Origin: Rhizobium sp. FKL33 | GTDB taxonomy: Bacteria > Pseudomonadota > Alphaproteobacteria > Rhizobiales > Rhizobiaceae | Direction: 5' to 3' | NCBI RefSeq assembly: GCF_005222915.1 | Contig: NZ_STFX01000024.1 | Location: 100,580-164,579, forward strand | DNA: 64,000 nucleotides | Shown here: in pieces, positions 9,629 to 18,739 of the stretch | Numbering within the stretch: the stretch's first letter is position 1 | Layout: each line of letters opens with the position of its first letter | Notes under the pieces: generated by a model | The model's input: only the letters and a program-made list of their open reading frames with translations | The model's database searches: none | Told to the model about the DNA's origin: nothing | Program-made: the position numbers and the translations under genes

Positions 9629-9756
9629 GCCCCTCATCCGGCTGCCGCCACCTTTTCCCCGTAGAACGGGGAGAAGGGCGATTGGGGCAATGTCGCCACT
9701 CAACCCGCCTTCGCCCCGCAATGCGGGGAGAAGGTCTCGGCAGGGGGATGAGGGGC
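9629..9756. repeat. RIME-like palindromic intergenic element, copy 1
   Basis: About 128 bases bounded by CGCCCCTCATCC and GGATGAGGGGCG, with inner palindromes CTTTTCCCCGTAGAACGGGGAG and CCTTCGCCCCGCAATGCGGGGAG. This matches my recall of Rhizobium-specific intergenic mosaic elements. It fills the gap between two convergent genes. Two further copies lie at 16976-17102 and 35255-35409. Confidence 0.8.
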
Positions 9757-9832
9757 GCGCCGCGACGTCACATTATTGTGCAGTCAACAAGCCTTAGAGG
9801 CGGCGATACGAACACCACCCCCCCCAAAAATC

Positions 9833-10423
9833 TCACTTGGTATTATACGGACCTTCGTCGATGCCGGCGAACAGGCGGGTCAGGCCGGTGGCGCCCTGGC
9901 TGAGCACTACGTCTTCCTTGGTGAACAGGAACTGGGTGGCGCCGAGATTGTCGGGCACAGTCACCGGGAACTTGGTCAGCTCCGAATAGAGCGTCGCATC
10001 GCCATCGGTGGCGGCCACGCGGATCGGCAGCGTGTAGGTTCCCGCCTTGCCGGCCGGTCCGGGAATGATGCGGCCCTGGACAACGACGGTCATTCTCAGG
10101 CCCTGGGCGGTCTGGAAGCACTGGCGCGTCGTGCGCTCGAGCGTCGCCTGGAACACCAACTTGTTGGGATCAGCCGTGCCGTCAGGGCCCTTCTTGACGC
10201 CGCGCTCATATTCGCGGAACACCGCGGTGCCTTCCCGGAGATAGATCTGCGGGCACTGGCCCTGCACGACGACCTGGGCCGGGGTGGCGTTGGCCGGCGC
10301 GGGCTCGGCCTTCACGGTCGGCTTGAAGCCGCGATTGCTGTCGGGATAGGACGGAGCCGTGCAGCTCGCGAGGACCGCGAGAGCGGCGAAGGAAGAGATA
10401 AGTCCGAGAAGTCTCCGAGACAC
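9833..10423 (-). CDS. Conserved hypothetical lipoprotein
   Basis: A 196-residue exported protein beginning MSRRLLGLISSFAALAVLASC. LASC is a lipobox with the lipidated Cys at residue 21. The mature part is Pro/Ala-rich at first, then a beta-rich domain containing QCPQIYLREGT and the pattern TLPIRV. Conserved rhizobial lipoproteins of this kind are unassigned. The start is GTG at 10423, preceded by a GGGTGGGG purine run. It is divergent from thrC across about 245 bases. I do not know its function. Confidence 0.75.
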   Translation of the reverse strand: MSRRLLGLISSFAALAVLASCTAPSYPDSNRGFKPTVKAEPAPANATPAQVVVQGQCPQIYLREGTAVFREYERGVKKGPDGTADPNKLVFQATLERTTRQCFQTAQGLRMTVVVQGRIIPGPAGKAGTYTLPIRVAATDGDATLYSELTKFPVTVPDNLGATQFLFTKEDVVLSQGATGLTRLFAGIDEGPYNTK

Positions 10424-10668
10424 GTGCTACGCCCCACCCTGATGTGACCACGCCGCGCGATGCGGACGATTCACCACTGTTTTCTTTCTCTTTCGGACCT
10501 TTTCATGGCCCGGCGATGTGGTCTATACCAGCGGCCAAACAAAAAATCGATTGGCCGAGATAAAGATTCAGCCATTTTCCGGGGCTTTCCGGACGCAAAA
10601 TGGACAATCGCGCGGAGCCCGCGCTGATAGGTTTCACCCGGCTCAAGCGACATCAGGAGAGGCAGCAC

Positions 10669-12066
10669 GTGCGCTATATTTCCACCCGGGGCGAAGCCCC
10701 CAAGCTCGGTTTCTCGGACGCCCTGTTGACGGGCCTGGCGCGTGACGGCGGCCTCTACATTCCCGAGGAATGGCCGCATTTCTCCAAAAAAGAGATCCGC
10801 TCCTGGCGCGGCCTTTCCTACCAGGACATTGCCTTCAACGTGCTCTCCCCCTTCGTCGGCGGCGAGATCGACGACGCGGATCTGAAGCGGATGATCGAGG
10901 AGGCCTATGCGACCTTCAAGCATCCCGCCGTGGCGCCTCTTGTGCAGTCCGGGCCGAACGCCTTCATTCTCGAACTCTTCCACGGCACCACGCTCGCCTT
11001 CAAGGATGTGGCGATGCAGCTCCTGGGGCGGCTGATGGACCATGCGCTGGCTGTCCGCGGCGAACGCGCCACCATCGTCGGCGCCACCTCGGGCGACACG
11101 GGCGGCGCTGCGATCGATGCCTTCGGCGGCCGGGACCGCACCGACATCTTCATCCTCTTCCCGCATGGCAAGGTGTCGCCGGTGCAGCAGCGCCAGATGA
11201 CCACGACCAGCCACGCCAATGTGCACGCCATCGCCATCGAGGGCGATTTCGACGACTGCCAGAATCTCGTCAAAGCGATGTTCAACGACATCAAATTCCG
11301 TGATTCCATGGCGCTCGCCGGCGTCAATTCGATCAACTGGGCCCGCATCATGGCCCAGATCGTCTATTATTTCACGAGCGCGATCGCGCTCGGCGGCCCC
11401 GACCGCAAGATCTCCTTCACCGTGCCGACCGGCAATTTCGGCGATATTTTCGCCGGTTACGCCGCCAAACGCATGGGCCTGCCCGTGGGCAGACTGGTGA
11501 TCGCCACCAATGACAACGACATTCTCACCCGCACGCTGAAGACCGGCCGCTACGAGATGAAGGGCGTCAAGGCGACGACCTCGCCGTCGATGGACATCCA
11601 GATCTCCTCGAATTTCGAGCGATTGCTGTTCGAAGCCTATGACCGCAAGCCGGAAAAGGTCCGCCGCGCCATGGAAAGCCTCAAGCAATCGGGCGCTTTC
11701 GAGATCGAGGCCGAGGCGCTCGCCTTCATCCGCAAGGACTTCAAGGCGGGCCGCGCCACCGAGAAGCAGGTGGCCGAAACCATCAAGACCCATCTTGCGG
11801 AAACCGGCTATCTTCTCGATCCCCATACGGCGATCGGCGTGCATGTGGCGGCGAAATACGAGAAATCCAACGCCCCCATGGTGACGCTGGCCACGGCGCA
11901 TCCGGCAAAATTCCCCTTGGCGGTCGAAACCGCTTGCGGTATTAATCCTGCGCTGCCATCGTGGCTTGCAGGTCTGATGCAAAGGGAGGAGCGCTTCGAA
12001 GTGCTGAGTGCGGACATCGAGACGGTGGAGAATTTCATCGCCAAACATGCCCGGATCAGGTCCTGA
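10669..12066 (+). CDS. thrC: Threonine synthase ThrC
   Basis: PLP-dependent fold-type II enzyme converting O-phosphohomoserine to threonine, the last step of threonine synthesis. The product is 465 residues. The N-terminal STRGEAPKLGFSDALLTGLA and the PLP lysine K112 in HGTTLAFKD are diagnostic, and GATSGDTGGAAI is the phosphate-binding region. I choose GTG 10669 because AGGAGAGG lies about 6 bases upstream and homologues begin near YxSTRG; an ATG at 10600 would add 23 residues. ThrB, which makes the substrate, is at 32379-33356. The M16 peptidase follows closely. Confidence 0.95.
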   Translation: MRYISTRGEAPKLGFSDALLTGLARDGGLYIPEEWPHFSKKEIRSWRGLSYQDIAFNVLSPFVGGEIDDADLKRMIEEAYATFKHPAVAPLVQSGPNAFILELFHGTTLAFKDVAMQLLGRLMDHALAVRGERATIVGATSGDTGGAAIDAFGGRDRTDIFILFPHGKVSPVQQRQMTTTSHANVHAIAIEGDFDDCQNLVKAMFNDIKFRDSMALAGVNSINWARIMAQIVYYFTSAIALGGPDRKISFTVPTGNFGDIFAGYAAKRMGLPVGRLVIATNDNDILTRTLKTGRYEMKGVKATTSPSMDIQISSNFERLLFEAYDRKPEKVRRAMESLKQSGAFEIEAEALAFIRKDFKAGRATEKQVAETIKTHLAETGYLLDPHTAIGVHVAAKYEKSNAPMVTLATAHPAKFPLAVETACGINPALPSWLAGLMQREERFEVLSADIETVENFIAKHARIRS

Positions 12067-12089
12067 CCGAGGCGACTTGAATATTGGTC

Positions 12090-13391
12090 ATGAAAGTTGA
12101 GTCCACCAGACTTCCTTCGGGATTGACTGTCGTTACCGAGGATATGCCGCATCTGGAGAGCGCCGCTCTCGGCGTGTGGGTGAAGTCGGGGTCGCGTAAC
12201 GAAGCCGCCGATGAGCATGGCATCGCCCATCTTCTCGAGCACATGGCCTTCAAGGGCACGGCGCGCCGGACGGCGCGCCAGATCGCCGAGGAGATCGAAA
12301 ATGTCGGCGGCGAGGTCAACGCCGCGACATCCACCGAATCCACCTCTTACTACGCCCGCGTGCTCAAGAACGACGTGCCCTTGGCTGTCGACATCCTCGC
12401 CGACATCCTGACCGAGTCGGCTTTTGAGGAAGAAGAGCTCGAGCGCGAGAAGAACGTCATCCTGCAGGAAATCGGCGCGGCCAACGATACGCCCGACGAC
12501 GTGATCTTCGACAAGTTTTCAGAGCGCGCCTATTTCGGACAGACGATCGGCCGGCCGATCCTCGGCACGTCCGAGACGGTGATGACGTTCACGCCTGACC
12601 AGATCCGCCGCTATCTCTCGCGCAATTACGTGGCCGATCGCATGTTCGTGGTCGCCGCTGGAGCGATCAAGCACGACGAGTTCGTCGAGCAGGTGGAGCG
12701 CCGCTTCTCCTCTCTTCCGACATCGCCGTCGGCGCCGATCATCATGGATCCCGCCCGCTATATCGGCGGCGACATCCGCGAAGGGCGCGACCTCATGGAC
12801 GCGCAGGTGTTGCTGGGCTTCGAGGGCAAGGCCTATCACGCCCGCGATTTCTACTGTTCGCAGATCCTCGCCAATGTTCTCGGCGGCGGCATGTCTTCAC
12901 GACTGTTTCAGGAAGTGCGCGAGCATCGCGGCCTGTGCTATTCGATCTACGCCTTCCATTGGGGCTTCTCGGACACTGGCATTTTCGGCGTGCATGCAGC
13001 CACCGGCGGCGAAAACCTGCCGGAACTGATGCCGGTGGTGATCGAGGAACTTCGCCGCGCCTCCGAAAAGATCAACCAGCAGGAAATCGACCGCGCCCGC
13101 GCCCAGATCCGCGCGCAACTGCTGATGGGCCAGGAAAGCCCGGCCGCGCGCGCCGGCCAGATCGCCCGGCAGGTCATGCTCTACGGCCGTCCCATTCCCA
13201 ATGACGAACTGATGCAGCGGCTGAACGACATCACCACGGACCGCCTGACTGATCTCGCCGGTCGACTGTTCTTCGACACGACGCCGACGCTGTCCGCCAT
13301 CGGACCCGTGGAGCAGCTCGCGCCGATGGAAGACATCCTGCAATCGCTCGGCAGCGCGCGAGCAGCGGAACACAAATCCGCCGCCGAATGA
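12090..13391 (+). CDS. M16 zinc peptidase (mitochondrial-processing-peptidase-like)
   Basis: A 433-residue M16B metallopeptidase with the inverted zinc motif H47-LLE50-H51 and a downstream acidic cluster including EREKNVILQEIG for the third ligand. The second half carries the YSIYAF and GGGMSSRLFQEVRE patterns typical of this group. No signal peptide is visible, so it is probably cytoplasmic. The ATG at 12090 is chosen over TTG 12084; the ribosome-binding site is weak, which suggests coupling with thrC 23 bases upstream. The order thrC-M16-GNAT recurs in rhizobia, from memory. The physiological substrate is not known. Confidence 0.9.
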   Translation: MKVESTRLPSGLTVVTEDMPHLESAALGVWVKSGSRNEAADEHGIAHLLEHMAFKGTARRTARQIAEEIENVGGEVNAATSTESTSYYARVLKNDVPLAVDILADILTESAFEEEELEREKNVILQEIGAANDTPDDVIFDKFSERAYFGQTIGRPILGTSETVMTFTPDQIRRYLSRNYVADRMFVVAAGAIKHDEFVEQVERRFSSLPTSPSAPIIMDPARYIGGDIREGRDLMDAQVLLGFEGKAYHARDFYCSQILANVLGGGMSSRLFQEVREHRGLCYSIYAFHWGFSDTGIFGVHAATGGENLPELMPVVIEELRRASEKINQQEIDRARAQIRAQLLMGQESPAARAGQIARQVMLYGRPIPNDELMQRLNDITTDRLTDLAGRLFFDTTPTLSAIGPVEQLAPMEDILQSLGSARAAEHKSAAE

Positions 13392-13418
13392 CGGCGGGCT
13401 TCTTCCGGGGCGCGTCGC

Positions 13419-14030
13419 ATGGCAAGATCAGTGTTCGGCTTCTTGTCGCGTCAGGGTTCCGGGGAAGAAATCTCTGGCCCGGATCATTATCTCCGGCTTC
13501 CGCGCAACAGCGATTACAAGGCCTGGTATAAATTGCGCAGCGAAAGCCGGGCCTTTCTCGAGAAATGGGAACCCGCCTGGGATCCGGACGCGCTGACCGA
13601 AGGCTCGTTCCGCACGCGCGTTATTCGCGCAAACCAAGAGTTCGCCTCCGGCGTGGCGGCACCTCTCCTGCTTTTCCACCGCGACACGGAAGATCTTCTT
13701 GGCGGCGTCACCATCGGCCATATCCGCCGCGGAGCCTCGCAAAGCTGCATGATCGGCTATTGGATGGGCGAGAAACATGCGGGAAAAGGCCATATGAGTC
13801 AGGCCATAGACCCCGTCATCAGCTACATCTTCATCCGCATGAACTTGCACCGCATCGAGGCAGCCTGTATTCCGGACAACGACCGCTCCATTCGCTTACT
13901 TGAAAAAGCCGGATTCGAGCGCGAAGGCTATATGAAGTCGTATTTGAAAATTCGGGGCGAATGGCGTGATCACCTTCTCTATGCGCTCGTCCCCAATAAG
14001 AACAACAGGTACGGGGCGTTAGGCATTTGA
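13419..14030 (+). CDS. GNAT N-acetyltransferase, RimJ/RimL type
   Basis: A 203-residue GCN5-related acetyltransferase. The acetyl-CoA-binding region is IGYWMGEKHAGKGHMSQAI, with the usual (Q/R)xxGx(G/A) layout as KHAGKG. The end NDRSIRLLEKAGFEREGY is the RimJ-like alpha4-beta6-beta7 hallmark. RimJ acetylates the N-terminus of ribosomal protein S5, but whether this member does is inferred only from similarity. It lies 27 bases after the M16 gene and its stop overlaps the next start, so a four-gene operon from thrC is likely. Confidence 0.85.
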   Translation: MARSVFGFLSRQGSGEEISGPDHYLRLPRNSDYKAWYKLRSESRAFLEKWEPAWDPDALTEGSFRTRVIRANQEFASGVAAPLLLFHRDTEDLLGGVTIGHIRRGASQSCMIGYWMGEKHAGKGHMSQAIDPVISYIFIRMNLHRIEAACIPDNDRSIRLLEKAGFEREGYMKSYLKIRGEWRDHLLYALVPNKNNRYGALGI

Positions 14031-16933
14031 CCCTTCTGATTGGAAAGCCGGTTGCCGGCGGCCGGGCACTGTTGTTTTGCCTGCTGACGCTCATGGCGCT
14101 CGCGGTCTCGACCCTGTCGGCGCTGGCGCTGGAGCCGGTGAAGATTTCCCGCGAGGACAAGGCGCTCGATCTCACCAAGATCGCCGAAATCTACGCCAAC
14201 CAGGGCGAGGCCTTCCAGGTGTCGACCGCGGCGGGCACAGACGGCATCGTCCGCCGCATCGAAGTGCGCGCCTCCTCACCCGGCCATAATGGCGACTGGG
14301 CGGTGTTCGCGCTCGCCAATGTCTCGGACGAACAGCTCGAACGACTGATCGTCGCGCCGCATTACCGGCTGGTCAATTCGCATGTGTTCTGGCCGGATCT
14401 CGGCTCCGACCGCATTCTCTCGATCACGCCGTCCGAAGGTTTCGCGCTCGATCGCGTGCCGTCGAACGACGCCGATGTCTTCGCGATCACGCTCAACCCG
14501 GGCGCCGTCATCACCTTCGTGGCCGAGATCACCTCGCCGCAGCTGCCGCAGCTCTATCTCTGGGAGCCGGAGGCCTACAAGGACACGGTCAACGCGTTTA
14601 CGCTTTATCGCGGCATCGTGCTCGGCATCGCCGGCCTACTCGCCGTCTTTCTCACCAATCTCTTCGTGATCAAGGGCACCTCGATGCTGCCGGCCACCGC
14701 GGCGCTCGCCTGGGCGGTGCTCGGCTATGTCTGCGTCGATTTCGGCTTTCTCGAACAATTGTTCGGCGACAACACGCTCGACGAGAGGATATGGCGCGCC
14801 GGCGCGGAAGTGGCGCTCGCGTCAGGACTGGTGATCTTCCTGTTCACCTATCTCAATCTCAGCCGATGGCACGCCAATCTCGCTTATGCGACGCTCGCCT
14901 GGGTGTTGGGTCTGGGCACGCTGTTCGGGGTGGCGATCTATGACCCCTCCATCGCCTCGGGCATCGCGCGGCTGTCCTTCGGCCTGACGGCGGTCGTCGG
15001 CGTGGCGCTGATCATCTTCCTCGGCTTCCGCCGCTATGACCGCGCCATTCTCTTGATTCCCTCCTGGCTGACCATCATCGCCTGGCTGTTCGGCGGCTGG
15101 CTGGCGGTGACGGGAGAGCTCGACAACGACATAGTGCAGCCGGCGCTCGCCTTCGGCCTGGTGCTGATCGTGCTGCTCATCGGCTTCACCGTGATCCAGC
15201 ACGCCTTTGCCGGCGGCGCCTATCAGCAGGGGCTGTTCTCCGATCTCGAGCGCCAGTCGCTCGCTCTGACCGGCTCGGGCGAGACGATCTGGGACTGGGA
15301 TGTCAGCCGCGACCGCGTGACCACCATTCCCGACATCGCGCTCAGGCTTGGCGCCACTCCCGGCGCCCTCCATGGACCGGCGCGCAACTGGCTGCCGCGC
15401 CTGCATCCCGACGACCGCGATCGTTTCCGCGCCACGCTCGACATTCTGCTCGCTCAGAAAAAGGGCCGGCTCTGCCATGATTTCCGCGTCCGCGCCGAGG
15501 ACGGCCAATATCACTGGCTGTCGATCAAGGCCCGGCCGGTACTGGCCGGAAACGGCGAAATCGCCCGCTGCGTCGGCGTTGTCCAGGACGTGACCGAGCA
15601 GAAGAACATCGTCGACCGGCTGTTGTCGGACGCGCTCAACGACAATCTCACCGGCCTGCCGAACAGGCAGCTGTTCCTCGACCGCCTGCAATCGATCCTG
15701 GCGCTGACCGGGCAGGAAGAGAAGCTGCTGCCGACCGTGCTCACCATCGACATCGACCGCTACAAGCAGGTCAACGATTCCCTCGGCATCGCCGCCGGCG
15801 ACAATATCCTGATCGCGCTCACCCGCCGGCTTCGCCGCCTGCTCAAGCCGCAGGACACGCTCGGACGTCTTGCGGGCGACGAGTTCGGCGTGGTGCTGGT
15901 CTCGGAAAGCGATCCCAAGCGCATCGCCGATTTCGCCGATGCGGTGGTGAAGGCGGTGTCGGCGCCGATCAATTTCGCCAATCAGGAGATCATCCTCACC
16001 GCCTCGATCGGCGTGGCCTCCTGGACCGATCCGTCGATCTCCGCCGAGGGTCTGCTCAACGACGCCGAGCTTGCGATGTATCGCGCCAAAAAATCCGGCG
16101 GCGACCGGGTCGAACCCTTCCAGCCGGCCTTCCGCATGGCGGTGTCGGACCGGCTGCAGCTCGAAAGCGACCTGCGCCGCGCCATCGAGCGCAAGGAATT
16201 GTCGATGGTCTATCAACCGATCGTCAGGCTCAACGACGCCGAGATCGTCGGCTTCGAGGCGCTGATGCGCTGGGACCATCCCAAACGGGGCAATGTGCCG
16301 CCAGGCGAATTCATTCCGCTGGCCGAAAACGCCAATTTCATCGGCGACCTCGGCCAGTTCGCCATCGAGCGCGCCACGAGCGACCTGTCGGGCTGGCTGG
16401 CGCAGACCGGCGACGTGCCCTATTTCGTCTCCGTCAATCTCTCCAGCGCGCAACTGATCAACAGCGCGCTGACCGACGACATCAGGCGCGCGCTCAACCG
16501 CGCCGGCTGCCCGCCGGAACGGCTGAAGCTGGAGCTCACCGAAACCGTGGTGATGGAAAATCCGGAGCAATCGCGCCTCGTGCTCGAAAAGATCCGCGAT
16601 TCCGGCATCGGCCTGTCACTCGACGATTTCGGCGCGGGCTTCTCGTCGCTCGGCTACATCACCCGCTTCCCCTTCGACACGATCAAGATCGACCAGGCGC
16701 TGGTGCGCGACCAGAGCGACAAGCGCGACGTGCTGTTGCGCTCGATCGTCTCCATGGGCGTCGAACTCGGCATGACGCTGGTGGCCGAGGGCATCGAGAG
16801 CGAGGAAGACGCGATCAAACTCGGGCAGATGGGCTGCCATTACGGCCAGAGCTTCCATTTCGGCCCACCGATCGGCGCCGACGCGGTGGCTCGGCTTCTG
16901 AAGGAGCGCTTTCCGCTGACGCGGAAGGGGTAA
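14027..16933 (+). CDS. Membrane c-di-GMP protein: 7TM, PAS, GGDEF, EAL
   Basis: A 968-residue protein. An N-terminal signal or anchor (about 12-35) is followed by a periplasmic region of about 150 residues, seven predicted membrane helices (about 195-400, resembling 7TMR-DISM), a PAS domain (about 415-525), GGDEF (about 540-690) and EAL (about 710-960). The GGDEF motif is AGDEF (616-620). The EAL residues are intact (FEALMRW, VNLSS, ELTET, LDDFGAG, KIDQA, AEGIES). Phosphodiesterase activity is likely and cyclase activity uncertain. I used a TTG start that overlaps the preceding stop (TTGA). An internal ATG at 14093 would cut the signal segment, so the start is uncertain. Confidence 0.85.
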   Translation: MTLLIGKPVAGGRALLFCLLTLMALAVSTLSALALEPVKISREDKALDLTKIAEIYANQGEAFQVSTAAGTDGIVRRIEVRASSPGHNGDWAVFALANVSDEQLERLIVAPHYRLVNSHVFWPDLGSDRILSITPSEGFALDRVPSNDADVFAITLNPGAVITFVAEITSPQLPQLYLWEPEAYKDTVNAFTLYRGIVLGIAGLLAVFLTNLFVIKGTSMLPATAALAWAVLGYVCVDFGFLEQLFGDNTLDERIWRAGAEVALASGLVIFLFTYLNLSRWHANLAYATLAWVLGLGTLFGVAIYDPSIASGIARLSFGLTAVVGVALIIFLGFRRYDRAILLIPSWLTIIAWLFGGWLAVTGELDNDIVQPALAFGLVLIVLLIGFTVIQHAFAGGAYQQGLFSDLERQSLALTGSGETIWDWDVSRDRVTTIPDIALRLGATPGALHGPARNWLPRLHPDDRDRFRATLDILLAQKKGRLCHDFRVRAEDGQYHWLSIKARPVLAGNGEIARCVGVVQDVTEQKNIVDRLLSDALNDNLTGLPNRQLFLDRLQSILALTGQEEKLLPTVLTIDIDRYKQVNDSLGIAAGDNILIALTRRLRRLLKPQDTLGRLAGDEFGVVLVSESDPKRIADFADAVVKAVSAPINFANQEIILTASIGVASWTDPSISAEGLLNDAELAMYRAKKSGGDRVEPFQPAFRMAVSDRLQLESDLRRAIERKELSMVYQPIVRLNDAEIVGFEALMRWDHPKRGNVPPGEFIPLAENANFIGDLGQFAIERATSDLSGWLAQTGDVPYFVSVNLSSAQLINSALTDDIRRALNRAGCPPERLKLELTETVVMENPEQSRLVLEKIRDSGIGLSLDDFGAGFSSLGYITRFPFDTIKIDQALVRDQSDKRDVLLRSIVSMGVELGMTLVAEGIESEEDAIKLGQMGCHYGQSFHFGPPIGADAVARLLKERFPLTRKG

Positions 16934-16975
16934 TATCGCTGCGAATTCATGGGGTTGACGCCAAGGGCGTGCACG

Positions 16976-17102
16976 GCCCCTCATCCGGCTGCCGCCACCT
17001 TCTCCCCGTAGAACGGGGCGAAGGGCGAAGTGGCACGGTCAGCGCTCCATCCTCCTTCGCCCCGTTCTACGGGGAGAAGGTCCCGGCAGGGGGATGAGGG
17101 GC
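16976..17102. repeat. RIME-like palindromic intergenic element, copy 2
   Basis: About 127 bases with outer arms GCCCCTCATCC and GGATGAGGGGC. Two inner palindromes (16998-17024 and 17054-17080) are reverse complements of each other: the first reads CCTTCTCCCCGTAGAACGGG and then CGAAGG. It sits between the convergent GGDEF-EAL and yqgE genes, 43 bases after the first stop. Confidence 0.85.
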
Positions 17103-17156
17103 AGCGCACGACGATTACTAGAATGCAGCTACAAAAGCCTTCACTGAGGCAACAGA

Positions 17157-17765
17157 TTACCCATGCCCGGCTTCCATCGACAGCATGGCCGGATTGACGC
17201 CCATCAGCGCCAGAGCGCGGTTGTATTTGTCGTCCAGCATGCGGTCGAAGATCAAGGTTTCGTCGGCCGGGCAGTTCAGCCAGCCATTGTTGGCGATCTC
17301 GTTTTCGAGCTGGCCGGCGCCCCAGCCGGCGTAACCGAGCATCAGCGCGGCCTTGGTCGGCCCCTTGCCGCGCGACATGGCGCGGATGATGTCGACGGTG
17401 GCGGTAAGGCAGATCTCGTCGCTGACGGGGATGGAGGATTGCGTGAGGTAATCGTCGCTGTGCAGCACGAAGCCGCGGCCGGTTTCGACGGGGCCGCCGC
17501 GCTGGATCGGCATACTGCGGGCGGCGTCGGGCAGAAGAATGGCGTCTTCGTCGCCGATCACCTTGAGATGCAGGAGAATGTCGACGAAGGTCATCTGCTG
17601 CGGCTGATTGATCACAAAACCCATGGCGCCTTCGGCGGAATGAGCGCAGATATAGACCACCGCGCGGGCAAAATTGCTGTCAGCCATACCCGGCATGGCG
17701 ATCAGGAAGTGACCGTCAAGAAAACCGCGTTCGCCTTTGCTCTTGAGCGTCTTAATATCGACCAT
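17157..17765 (-). CDS. yqgE: YqgE/AlgH family protein
   Basis: A 202-residue DUF179 protein. Diagnostic stretches are [10 protein letters not shown] near the N-terminus, [10 protein letters not shown] (about 47-56), [14 protein letters not shown] (about 90-103) and [16 protein letters not shown]. The family is widespread in Gram-negatives; AlgH was first linked to alginate regulation and the biochemical role is not settled. It is a soluble protein with no signal peptide. It is divergent from the DsbD-N-like gene across about 100 bases, and an inverted-repeat element lies downstream. Confidence 0.93.
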   Translation of the reverse strand: MVDIKTLKSKGERGFLDGHFLIAMPGMADSNFARAVVYICAHSAEGAMGFVINQPQQMTFVDILLHLKVIGDEDAILLPDAARSMPIQRGGPVETGRGFVLHSDDYLTQSSIPVSDEICLTATVDIIRAMSRGKGPTKAALMLGYAGWGAGQLENEIANNGWLNCPADETLIFDRMLDDKYNRALALMGVNPAMLSMEAGHG

Positions 17766-17867
17766 GATCCCAGCCTATCAACTCATGGTGAAATTGAAAG
17801 GTCGAAGATGCGTTCCATCGGTTTTTTTCGTAATCCGCTAAAAGACGCAAAAGCGAGGCGCGACAGG

Positions 17868-18686
17868 ATGACAAGAATAAGACCGATGGGATTGAAGACA
17901 GCGCTTTGGGCCCTGCTGCTCTCCGCGCTCACGGCGCCTGTCGCGCATGCCGCGGCGAGCGACTGGGCGGTTTCGGATGGCGGCCGCATGCGCCTGGTGG
18001 CGCTGCCCAACCAGCAAGGCGGCTATGACGCAGCGCTGCAGATCGAGCCCGCGCCCGGCTGGAAGACCTATTGGCGTCATCCCGGCGAGGCGGGACTGCC
18101 GCCGCTGATCGACCTCGCGGGCTCGGACAATCTGGCGCTCGCCTCGACGGGCTTTCCCGCCCCCGAAATCGGACATGACGAGGGCGGATTGTTCTATGGC
18201 TATCACCGGTCGGTCAGCGTGATGCTGACGCTGAAGAGCGCTGCGACTTCGGGCCCCTCGCGGCTGAAGGCGGCGACGATGATCGGGCTCTGCAAGGAAA
18301 TCTGCCTGCCGTTTCAGGCCGCGTTCGATTTGCCGCTCAACCCGGACGCCCGGCCTGAGGGCGATGAATTCATGGCGCTGGCGATGGGCCGTTCGGCGCT
18401 GCCCGAGACGTCCTCGGAGGAGTTCGGCGTCAGCGGCCGCCGCATGAGCGCGGATGGCAAGACCCTTCAGCTGACGCTTCGTCTGCCCTCGGACCAGACG
18501 CCGGAAATCGCGCTGGCGCCCTCGCCGGGACTGTCGTTCGGACCGATGCGCTTTGCGCCCACGGGGCCGAAGCAAGCCACGCTCGAACTCCCGATCGCGC
18601 GGCGACCCGAGACCGGGGCCGCGCATGTGACGATCCTGATCAAATCGGGATCGCGGGCGATGGAAACCACGCTTGCGGCTGAGTGA
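17868..18686 (+). CDS. Exported protein with DsbD N-terminal-like domain
   Basis: A 272-residue exported protein. A signal peptide (MTRIRPMGLKTALWALLL..., cleavage near AHAA) precedes a domain resembling the periplasmic N-terminal domain of the thiol:disulfide interchange protein DsbD. Supporting features are APGWKTYWRHPGEAGLPP, FYGYHRSVSVML and a cysteine pair in GLCKEICLPF. The transmembrane and thioredoxin parts of full DsbD are absent. It could accept or relay electrons to periplasmic thiols, but that is inference. The ATG at 17868 gives the cleanest signal peptide; ATGs at 17808 and 17886 are alternatives. A cytoplasmic peroxiredoxin follows 53 bases later. Confidence 0.8.
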   Translation: MTRIRPMGLKTALWALLLSALTAPVAHAAASDWAVSDGGRMRLVALPNQQGGYDAALQIEPAPGWKTYWRHPGEAGLPPLIDLAGSDNLALASTGFPAPEIGHDEGGLFYGYHRSVSVMLTLKSAATSGPSRLKAATMIGLCKEICLPFQAAFDLPLNPDARPEGDEFMALAMGRSALPETSSEEFGVSGRRMSADGKTLQLTLRLPSDQTPEIALAPSPGLSFGPMRFAPTGPKQATLELPIARRPETGAAHVTILIKSGSRAMETTLAAE

Positions 18687-18739
18687 GAGCGCCCTATAGT
18701 GGCGCGCGAAGAATCCCGCATAACAATGGAGAGACGTTC

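Noticed and set aside
17163..17867. N-terminal extension of the DsbD-N-like protein by up to 235 codons
   Set aside because: Lies opposite yqgE and would bury the signal peptide that starts at 17868.
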